The notes under the pieces: generated by a model
Told to the model about the DNA's origin: nothing
Seen by the model: the letters and a program-made list of their open reading frames with translations, nothing else
Database searches by the model: none
Shown: positions 55,653 through 62,782 of the stretch, piece by piece
Numbering within the stretch: position 1 is the first letter of the stretch
Layout: the number at the start of each line of letters is the position of its first letter
NCBI GenBank assembly: GCA_012729785.1
Contig: JAAYCL010000038.1
Location: 46,172-110,171, forward strand
Reading direction: 5' to 3'
Source: Chlamydiota bacterium
GTDB taxonomy: Bacteria; Auribacterota; Tritonobacteria; UBA1439
Length of the DNA stretch: 64,000 nucleotides
Position numbers and translations under genes: made by a program

Positions 55653-58289
55653 TCACATCCACAGCTTCCTCGCCGCGATATCCAGGAGGAGGAGGGCAAA
55701 GACGAGCGGGAGCAGGTACGGGGCGAGCCCCTCCCGAACGGGGGCCCTCTCCGGGGCGAAGGAGGCCGCGTCGAGGGCCGTATCGACCCCGCCGCCGCCC
55801 GCCCGCGCGATCGCCTCGAGCAGCCGCAGGTTCGTCCCCGTGACGGATTCAGCGGTCGCGGCGGGCTTCGCCGGGCCGCGGCGGAAGAGGGCGACCTCCT
55901 TGCGGCCGGTCACCTTCCCCGCCTCGACCCTCTCCACCGTCACGGAGTCGAGCGAGGGCGGGATGCCGCGCGCCTCGCCCGCCCAGACGTCGGGTGCGAC
56001 CTGGTGGAGCGCCGCGGTTTTTCTCCCCTTCGCCGCGGCCGCGCCTGCGGCGATCCTGAACGAGACCCCCTCCTTCACCGGGCTGAACGACCGCAGCTCC
56101 AGGACGTCGCGCCCCCCGTCGCTCCTGAGGCGCACCAGGTACGAGTCCTGCGACCGCTCGCGCATCGCCCACCGGATGATCTGCGCCCAGAATTTCCCGA
56201 AGATCCTCGACCCGACCATCCCGCCCGACCAGCGCCCCTCCGCGTCGGAGGTCCAGGCGACCGTCTTCCCGAGTCCGCGCCGCCACGAGGCGAGCAGCGG
56301 GTCCTTGAGCTTCCGCGCGTCCGTGTAGAGCGCGACGTCGGCGCTGCGCTTGGCGGCGGTGATGACATAGCCCTCGAGCACCGGCAGCTCCTCCTGCCGG
56401 ATCCCTTTCAAGATCGCGGTCTTCTCGCCGAATCTCGGCACGATCCGCTCCTCGAGGAACCCGGTCTTCTCCAGCACCCTCCGCGCATCCTGGAGGACGA
56501 TCATCGGGAGCGTGGAGGCGTCCTTGACGTGGTAGTAGTCCCCGCCGGTCCCCAACGCGACCGCGCGGAGGAATTCGCTGTCCGCCCCGCGCCCGATGCC
56601 GACGGTGGAGACGGTGACGCCGTTCCGCGCGTACTCGGCGATGAGCGCCCGGTAGTCGTACTCCTTGACGTCCCGCGTCATGCCGTCGGTGAGAACGACG
56701 ACGTGCTTGGCTTTGCACGCCGAGGCGCGCATCTGGCGGAGCGCCTCCTCCATCGGCTTTGAGACGCGCGTGTCGCCGCCGGGATAAATCCTCCGAATGC
56801 GGTCGATGATGAACGGGGCGTTCCCCCCCACGGGACCCAGCGGCACGAGGACCGTATGGAAGGCGTCGAACGGGATGATGCCGACCATGTCGTTGGGCTG
56901 AAGCTGCTTCACGAGCTCCTCGGCCGACCGGCGCGCGGCCACGATCTTCCCCCCGAACCCCTCCGCCATGCTCCCGGACTTGTCGATGACGAGGATGATG
57001 CAGAGCCGCACCGTCTTCTCCCGCTCGTACGGGACGCCCGCCCCCATCGACACGGGCAGCAGCTCCTCCACCGGCGTCCCGCCGTAGCCGCCGGGGCCGA
57101 AGCTGTCGGGCCCGCCGAGCATCACGAGCCCCCCGCCGTGCTCCTCCACGTACCGTTTGAGCAGCTTCATCCTCGCCTCCCCGAGCGCTCGGCGCGGGAC
57201 CCCCGAGAGGACGATGCAGTCGTAGGGGAGAAACCCCTCGAGCGTGTCCGGGATGATCTCCGCCCCCCCGACCTGCGTCTCGATATCCTTCGCCTCGAGC
57301 ACCTCGGCGAGGAAGTTTCTCCCCTCGCTGGTGCCGCCGACGCAGAGGATCCTCGGCCGGTCGACGACGAGGACCGGCGCGCCGACCGTCTCGGGCACCC
57401 CGGCCCCCCCCTCGACGAGCGGGGTGAGCGTCGCCGTGATCCGGTGCGTCCCCGGCTCGGCGATGGCGTACGGGAGCTCGAAGGCGTTCGTGCCCGGCTG
57501 GAGCGGGACGGGCCACTCCTTGACGAGCTTCTCCCCGGCGCGCAGCTCGAGAGACCCGTGCGCCGCCGCCTCCCCGCGGTTCTCGGCGATGATCCGCACC
57601 ACGAACCGCTCGGAGACGGAGACCTCCTCCGGGAGGTCGAGGCGCACGAGCGAGAGGCGCGTCTCCCGCGGGCGGGGCGGCGGCGCGAGGCAGTCGATCC
57701 GCACGCCGTCCCGTCCCGCCTCGACGGCCGCCGCGACGGCGTCCCCGGAGTTTTCGTTGCCGTCGCTGAAGATCAGGAGACGTCGAGGGCCGGAGGGCGG
57801 AAAGGCGAGACAGGCCGACTTGATCGCGGCGGAGATATCGGTCGCATCGGTGAGGATATCCGGGGAGAAGGCGCCGGCGGAGACGTCGCGGGAGAGCCCC
57901 TGCGCCATCTCGCTCCCGCGCGCGAACAGGACAACCCCCTTCGTCGCCGCCGCGGCCGCGAGGGCGAACAGCTCCCGCGCGCGCCCCTCCGCCCATTCCC
58001 GCCCCTCCGGGCCCATGCTGTCGGAGACATCCACCGCCGCGATGACGGAGGGGGGGCGCACCTCCTCCGTCCTGCGGCTAAGGCCCGCGAGGAGGAGGAT
58101 GCAGAGGACGAACGCCGCGGTGCGGGCGAGGAGGGCGGCGAGCAGCCGCAGCGGCCGCCCGCGCCGCAGGGCGAATGCCCCCATCACCCAGAGTGCGAGC
58201 ACCATGCGCAGCCAGGCGAGGTGCTCGGGGCGCGCGAACTCCAGCCCGTGACGCGCGGCGAGACGCACAAGGTATGCCGTGAAATCCAT
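55653..58289 (-). CDS. Membrane protein with two VWA domains and a GATase-like module
   Basis: 878 residues: two N-terminal membrane helices (about 26-70), VWA1 with MIDAS DVSDSM (87-92), a CARDB/Ig-like domain (about 215-305), GATase-like segment (about 311-415), VWA2 with DKSGS (436-440), a C-terminal strand region (about 700-830) and a last helix (about 853-872). Typical of Bat/YfbK-type envelope proteins of MoxR operons, here with a double VWA. It is the likely parent of the shorter copy at 54260, 34 nt downstream. Confidence 0.85.
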   Translation of the reverse strand: MDFTAYLVRLAARHGLEFARPEHLAWLRMVLALWVMGAFALRRGRPLRLLAALLARTAAFVLCILLLAGLSRRTEEVRPPSVIAAVDVSDSMGPEGREWAEGRARELFALAAAAATKGVVLFARGSEMAQGLSRDVSAGAFSPDILTDATDISAAIKSACLAFPPSGPRRLLIFSDGNENSGDAVAAAVEAGRDGVRIDCLAPPPRPRETRLSLVRLDLPEEVSVSERFVVRIIAENRGEAAAHGSLELRAGEKLVKEWPVPLQPGTNAFELPYAIAEPGTHRITATLTPLVEGGAGVPETVGAPVLVVDRPRILCVGGTSEGRNFLAEVLEAKDIETQVGGAEIIPDTLEGFLPYDCIVLSGVPRRALGEARMKLLKRYVEEHGGGLVMLGGPDSFGPGGYGGTPVEELLPVSMGAGVPYEREKTVRLCIILVIDKSGSMAEGFGGKIVAARRSAEELVKQLQPNDMVGIIPFDAFHTVLVPLGPVGGNAPFIIDRIRRIYPGGDTRVSKPMEEALRQMRASACKAKHVVVLTDGMTRDVKEYDYRALIAEYARNGVTVSTVGIGRGADSEFLRAVALGTGGDYYHVKDASTLPMIVLQDARRVLEKTGFLEERIVPRFGEKTAILKGIRQEELPVLEGYVITAAKRSADVALYTDARKLKDPLLASWRRGLGKTVAWTSDAEGRWSGGMVGSRIFGKFWAQIIRWAMRERSQDSYLVRLRSDGGRDVLELRSFSPVKEGVSFRIAAGAAAAKGRKTAALHQVAPDVWAGEARGIPPSLDSVTVERVEAGKVTGRKEVALFRRGPAKPAATAESVTGTNLRLLEAIARAGGGGVDTALDAASFAPERAPVREGLAPYLLPLVFALLLLDIAARKLWM

Positions 58290-58325
58290 ACGGTCCTGTC
58301 CGAAAACCCAGTTCCTGCCCAGAGG

Positions 58326-58375
58326 TTATCCACAACCCAAGGGCACACCTAAGTGTGCCCTGGGGTTGTGGATAC
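58326..58375. repeat. 46-nt near-perfect palindrome with DnaA-box-like arms
   Basis: Arms 58328-58348 and 58353-58373 pair at 20 of 21 positions around loop CTAA. The left flank contains TTATCCACA (58326-58334), a perfect DnaA-box sequence; the right arm gives GTATCCACA on the other strand (58367-58375), one mismatch. It lies between two operon genes, against the stop of the upstream one. There is no T tract. Function unproven. Confidence 0.6.
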
Positions 58376-60367
58376 CTATATCCGTCCCCCCCCGGCCGAG
58401 GGAGGGCTCACGCTCTCTCCTGCCTCCGCAGGGGCGGGCGCAAGCGGCCGCCGTCGCATGCCGAACAGCAGCCAGTCCGCCAGCATCAGCGCCGCCGCGA
58501 GAAGCAGGAACAGGGGGCTTCGATCGGGAGGCGCGGACGGCGGCATGCGCACCGAGACCACCTCTGCCGCCGACACGCGGTCGCCGGCGTCGGCCTCGGT
58601 CCGCAAATCCGACTCCGCGCGGCTGCAGAGATTCGCCGCGAACGATCGGCTCTCCCCCTCCCCGGTCAGGAGGTAACGCCCCGCGTAGTCGGTCCCCGCG
58701 AAGACAAGCGGCTCGCCGCGCGCGGCGGTCACGGCGGTCTCGTTACCGCGAGGGTCGATGACCGTGGCGGCCGCCTCCTCGCCTTCGGCGCCCCCCGTCT
58801 CGGGAAGGAGGGTTTCGTACGGCTCTCCGGTCTTCAGCTGCGCCCGATCGTCCTCGGCGAGCCAGTTGAGGGTGTTGAGGAGCAACACGAGCGCGGGGAG
58901 GGATTCGACCTTCCGGTGGTCGATCTCGGCCGCGTCGTACGCCATGACCGCGACCTTTCTCCCGCGATGTCGCCCGCAGAGGAGAAGGGGGATGTCGCCC
59001 CCCCCCGTCGCCGAGATGACGACGGGCCGCGCCCACCTCGGCGTCTCGAGGAGCCGCGCGCCGCTCAACCGGACGCCGTTCAGCCCCCGGAGGTTCTCGC
59101 CGATCGGATGGCTCTCGTCCCAGTTGAGGAACTCGATCCCCGTCGCCCAGTCGCCCCTGACGGGCGCGACGGCGCTCTTCACCGGGGGGCATATGAGGAG
59201 AAGGTTGGCCGCGGGCATCTCCTCCGGCTCGCACCGGTGGAAGATGACCGTGTGGAAGGAGGCGATATCGGTGGAGACGAACTGCGACGGGTTGCGCGCG
59301 ACGAGCTCGACGTGCGGAATCGCCGCCGCGAGGCCGGTGAACGACCGCAGGCACGCAGGGTCGCGCGTGAACAGGGCGATCCGCTCGGTGCGGCGGCCGG
59401 TGAGGAGCGCCCAGGCGCGGTTGTCGGCCGGGAGGGAGTCCGAGGGCTCGAGGACGATCTCGACGGCCCCCTCGGGGAGGGTCTCCCCCACCGCGGTGGT
59501 GAGCGACGCGCCGGGGGCCAGGGAGACGGGCCGCGAGGCGATCCCCCTCCCGCCCGCGAGCGCGCGGAGCGTCCCCGCGAAGCGGGAGGCCGAAAGGTTC
59601 TCCACGGTCACGTAGGCGGAGGCGATCTGCCGCGCGGAGAAGAGGTCGGTGTGCACCGCGAGCGAGGTGATGGCCGCATTCCCCTTCGGCGCGCCGACGC
59701 GGTCGACGCGGATCGCCCCGCCCGCCGTCTCCCTCCCGAGGCCGAGCGAGTCGGCGCTCCGGTCGGTGAAGATGCGCAGATGCGTCTCCTCGGCCGCCGC
59801 CTCGGGCAGGCGGCGGCGCTTCTCCCCCTCGCGCAGGAGCGCCATCGCGGTCCCGAGCGCCGGGGCCATCCTGTCGGGGGTGTCGGCGGGGAAAAGCTTC
59901 GCGAGGCGCGCCTCGACCGCGTCATGGTCGGTCTCCCCGGTCGCAAGCGCCTCGGCCCGCGCCCCCGCGGCGATGAGCGTCACCCGGTCGCCCGCGCCGA
60001 GGCGCCGCACCAGGCGCACGGCGCCTTCCCGGGCGAGGTCGAAGCGGCTTCTCTTCCCCTCGAGCGCCTGCATGCTCGCCGAGCGGTCCAGCACCAGGAT
60101 GAAGTGCCGCCGCCGCTCGGAAACCGCCGTCCCCCGCCAATACGGGCGGCAGGCCGCGAGGATGAGGGCGATGAGGATCGCGAGCTGCACCCAGAAGAGG
60201 AGGTCGGCGCGGAAGAGGCTGCTCCGCACGACGCTCTCCTTCAGCACGCGCCAGGGGATGATGCTCGAGATCTCGACACGCCGCTTTTTGCGGCTCCGCC
60301 GATAGATCCAGATGAGCGCCGGGATCGAGGCGAGGTAGGCGAGGCCGGCGAGATTCAGGAAACCCAT
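58376..60367 (-). CDS. BatA-like membrane VWA protein
   Basis: 663 residues. N-terminal BatA-type membrane part (two helices: about 3-21, 57-73, with SSIIPWRVLKESVV between), VWA with MIDAS DRSASM (94-99), a long extracytoplasmic region (about 230-620) and a C-terminal helix (about 628-646). This is the Bat partner of the MoxR and DUF58 genes upstream. ATG 60367 chosen: MGFLNLAGLAYLASIPALIW starts the family, and a TACACT lies 6 nt before. The ORF is open further upstream, into repeat sequence. Confidence 0.87.
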   Translation of the reverse strand: MGFLNLAGLAYLASIPALIWIYRRSRKKRRVEISSIIPWRVLKESVVRSSLFRADLLFWVQLAILIALILAACRPYWRGTAVSERRRHFILVLDRSASMQALEGKRSRFDLAREGAVRLVRRLGAGDRVTLIAAGARAEALATGETDHDAVEARLAKLFPADTPDRMAPALGTAMALLREGEKRRRLPEAAAEETHLRIFTDRSADSLGLGRETAGGAIRVDRVGAPKGNAAITSLAVHTDLFSARQIASAYVTVENLSASRFAGTLRALAGGRGIASRPVSLAPGASLTTAVGETLPEGAVEIVLEPSDSLPADNRAWALLTGRRTERIALFTRDPACLRSFTGLAAAIPHVELVARNPSQFVSTDIASFHTVIFHRCEPEEMPAANLLLICPPVKSAVAPVRGDWATGIEFLNWDESHPIGENLRGLNGVRLSGARLLETPRWARPVVISATGGGDIPLLLCGRHRGRKVAVMAYDAAEIDHRKVESLPALVLLLNTLNWLAEDDRAQLKTGEPYETLLPETGGAEGEEAAATVIDPRGNETAVTAARGEPLVFAGTDYAGRYLLTGEGESRSFAANLCSRAESDLRTEADAGDRVSAAEVVSVRMPPSAPPDRSPLFLLLAAALMLADWLLFGMRRRPLAPAPAEAGESVSPPSAGGGRI

Positions 60368-60373
60368 GGGGAT

Positions 60374-60379
60374 AGTGTA
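60374..60379 (-). promoter_or_regulatory. Possible internal -10 before the BatA-like gene
   Basis: TACACT on the minus strand, 6 nt before the ATG and with no Shine-Dalgarno between. May give a leaderless internal transcript. The gap to DUF58 (184 nt) is long for the operon. Confidence 0.35.
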
Positions 60380-60461
60380 ACCACAGAGGGCGGCGAGGTC
60401 ACCGAGAAAATCGGAATCCCCGCGGAGCATCGGCGGCGCGCGGGCCCTGCGCGGAAGAGTT

Positions 60462-60517
60462 GTTGCGGATCTCCGCAACGGAGAGCCCGGTCCGCGAGGA
60501 TCCGCGCCGATCCGCGG
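60462..60517. repeat. Intergenic hairpin and diverged repeat copy D
   Basis: A hairpin GTTGCGGA-TC-TCCGCAAC (60462-60479) followed by TCCGCG-GATCCGCG-GATCCGCGG-type sequence (60490-60517), which resembles the core of repeats A and B at lower identity. Sits in the DUF58-BatA gap. Confidence 0.4.
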
Positions 60518-60551
60518 CGCGCACCGCCTTACGCCCCCTCCGCGGCGGCGC

Positions 60552-61475
60552 TTACTTGATGATCCCTATCCGCGGCAGCTCGCGCAGGACAAACGACTCG
60601 AAATCCACGTCGGTGAGGGCGAGGGCGTAGACGATCCGGTTCGCCCGGCAGAAGTTCTTGAGGTCCCTGATGTGCCCCTCGAGCGCGTCGGCGTACTTCC
60701 TGCGGACGGCGGGGGTGACGGAGACCGTCCGCCGCTCCCGCGTCTCCACGTCCACCACCTCGGCCGAGGAGAGCCCCCGGAACGGGTCCATCTCGCGGGG
60801 GCCGAGGATTTGGATCACCTTCACGTCGTAGTTGAGGTAGCGGAGCAGGTTCAGCCCGCGCCGGCGCGCCGCCGGCTCGAAGAGGAAATCCGAGAGGATG
60901 ATGAAGACGCCGCGGTGGCCCCGCGTGAGGCTGGTGTAGCGCTGCAGGTAGCCGACGAAGTCGGTGCCGCCCCCCGGCTTGATGCCGAACAGGTACTCGC
61001 TGATGGCGAAGATCCCGCTCCGTTTCGAGAAGAAGGGGGGGCCGTTCAGAAACGAGGTGTCCGTCAGGGAGCCGGAGGTCTCGAGGTCCGAGAACGCCGC
61101 CGTCTTCACGCTGGAGTGCGTGGAGAGGCCGACGTAGCAGAGGGCGAGGGCGAGCTTGCGCGCGTAGTCGAACTTCCCGTCGCCCTCGGGATAGAGCATC
61201 GACCTGGACGCGTCGATGAGCACGTGCGTGGAGAAGTCGATATCCTCCTTGAACGTCTTCAGATAGAGCCGCTCGGTGCGCCCGTAGATATTCCAGTCGA
61301 TGTGCCGGATCTCGTCGCCGGGGAGGTAGTTCCGGTAGTCGGCGAACTCGATGCTCGTGCCGCTGATGTTGGCGAGGCGGTCCCCCTTGCGGACGGTGCG
61401 AAACTCCTTCAGGCTCCGGATGGCGAGCGCCTCCAGCCGCCGCAGGAACTCCGGGGAGAATATCTTGGTGAGCAT
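60552..61475 (-). CDS. DUF58 protein (MoxR-operon partner)
   Basis: 307 residues. DUF58 core: FADYRNYLPGDEIRHIDWNI (about 44-63), HVLIDASRSM (about 84-93, a VWA-like DxSxS), and a VWA-type fold to about 290. These proteins are the usual product beside MoxR and are thought to be MoxR clients or adaptors. Cytoplasmic. It follows moxR by 72 nt. Confidence 0.93.
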   Translation of the reverse strand: MLTKIFSPEFLRRLEALAIRSLKEFRTVRKGDRLANISGTSIEFADYRNYLPGDEIRHIDWNIYGRTERLYLKTFKEDIDFSTHVLIDASRSMLYPEGDGKFDYARKLALALCYVGLSTHSSVKTAAFSDLETSGSLTDTSFLNGPPFFSKRSGIFAISEYLFGIKPGGGTDFVGYLQRYTSLTRGHRGVFIILSDFLFEPAARRRGLNLLRYLNYDVKVIQILGPREMDPFRGLSSAEVVDVETRERRTVSVTPAVRRKYADALEGHIRDLKNFCRANRIVYALALTDVDFESFVLRELPRIGIIK

Positions 61476-61547
61476 GGCGCGCCCCCGCCCCTTTCAGTCC
61501 GCCCCCGCGGGTTGCCGTTCATGGCGCCCTGCGGGATCGGACCGGAA

Positions 61548-62585
61548 TCACGGCTGCCGGCCGGCGCGGACCTCGTCGCGGACGCGGCGGAGGATCTCCG
61601 CGGCGGAGACCTTGTCCGCCTCGGCCTCGAAGTTGAGCACGACCCGGTGGTTCAGGGCGGGGACGAGCACGCGGTCGACGTCCTCGTAGCCCACGTTCGC
61701 CCGCCCGTCGAGAAGCGCGGCGACCTTGGCGCCGAGGACGAGGGCCTGCGCCCCCCGCGGGGAGGAACCGTAGTTCACATACCGGTCCACCGGGCGGGCG
61801 TCCGGATCGGCCGCCCGCCTCTTGTCGGGGCGCGTCGAGGTCACGATATCGATGATGTACCGCTCGACCTCGGCCGAGATGAGCACCTCGCGCACGAGCT
61901 GCCGCATCTCCCCGATCTCCTCCGCCGCCTCCGCGGGGTCGAAGGCGGGCACGATCTCGCTCCGCGCGGAGGCGGTGGTGCGCTTGAGGATCTCCCGCAG
62001 CTCGTCGGCGGTCGGGTAGTCGATGAATATCTTCAGCAGGAACCGGTCCACCTGCGCCTCGGGGAGCGGGTAGGTCCCCTCCATCTCGATCGGGTTCTGC
62101 GTCGCGAGGACGAAGAACGGCTCCACGAGCGGGCGGGTCACGCCGCCCGCGCTCACCTGCCGCTCCTCCATCGCCTCCAGCAGCGCCGACTGCGTGCGCG
62201 GCGTCGCCCGGTTGATCTCGTCGGCGAGGAGGATATTGGTGAAGATCGGGCCCGGCGAGAAGTCGAACCTCTTGCCGCCGTGTTCGCCCTCGACGACGAG
62301 CTGCGTGCCGATGATGTCGGCGGGCATCAGGTCGGGGGTGAACTGGATCCGCTTGAAGTCGAAACCAAGCGCGCGGCTCAGCGACTTGACGAGGAGCGTC
62401 TTGCCGAGGCCCGGCACCCCCTCGAGCAGCACGTGGCCGCGCGCGAAGAAGCAGATGAGCACCTGTTCGACGATCTCCGTTTGGCCGACGATCACCCGCC
62501 CGATCTGATCGCGAAGCGCGCCGAAGACCCGCTTGAACTGCTCGATCGCATCCTTGCCCGCGAACCTCCCCGCACGCCCTGCCAT
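61548..62585 (-). CDS. moxR: MoxR-family AAA+ ATPase
   Basis: 345 residues. Walker A EGVPGLGKT (55-63), Walker B ILLADEINRATPRTQSALLEAM (near 112-133, Asp-Glu), sensor-1 ATQNPIEMEGTYPLPEAQVDR (about 155-175) and the C-terminal lid. MoxR chaperones VWA proteins, here DUF58 and the Bat-like genes downstream. ATG 62585 chosen for AAGGAGAT just before; the ORF is open 15 codons upstream. Confidence 0.95.
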   Translation of the reverse strand: MAGRAGRFAGKDAIEQFKRVFGALRDQIGRVIVGQTEIVEQVLICFFARGHVLLEGVPGLGKTLLVKSLSRALGFDFKRIQFTPDLMPADIIGTQLVVEGEHGGKRFDFSPGPIFTNILLADEINRATPRTQSALLEAMEERQVSAGGVTRPLVEPFFVLATQNPIEMEGTYPLPEAQVDRFLLKIFIDYPTADELREILKRTTASARSEIVPAFDPAEAAEEIGEMRQLVREVLISAEVERYIIDIVTSTRPDKRRAADPDARPVDRYVNYGSSPRGAQALVLGAKVAALLDGRANVGYEDVDRVLVPALNHRVVLNFEAEADKVSAAEILRRVRDEVRAGRQP

Positions 62586-62606
62586 GGATATCTCCTTGGT
62601 TCTCTG

Positions 62607-62634
62607 CCGCGGATTCCCGCAGACCATCACGGAT
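62607..62634 (+). repeat. Partial dispersed repeat, copy C
   Basis: 28 nt matching the core of repeats A and B (CCGCGGATT...GACCATCACGGAT) at about 23 of 28 positions, in the gap between the repeat-rich gene and moxR. Confidence 0.5.
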
Positions 62635-62782
62635 CCGAGTGCGGTTCAACGCGGAACGCGCACGGTGCAAGGCCGTTGAATCTCTCGGCGTTCAACCTCG
62701 GATCTTCAACCGCTTTTCCATCCGCGGCACGACCGTTATTCCTCTCCCCGACTGCGTCGCACCGGGCGGCCTGAAGGCCGCC

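Noticed and set aside
55653..58352. Long plus-strand open frames opposite the double-VWA gene
   Set aside because: Shadows of a gene with two intact MIDAS motifs; the translated sequence is Arg/Pro/Asp-rich with no fold signature.
58326..58375. Rho-independent terminator
   Set aside because: The stem is strong but neither side is followed by a T tract in the direction of transcription, and downstream genes belong to the same operon.
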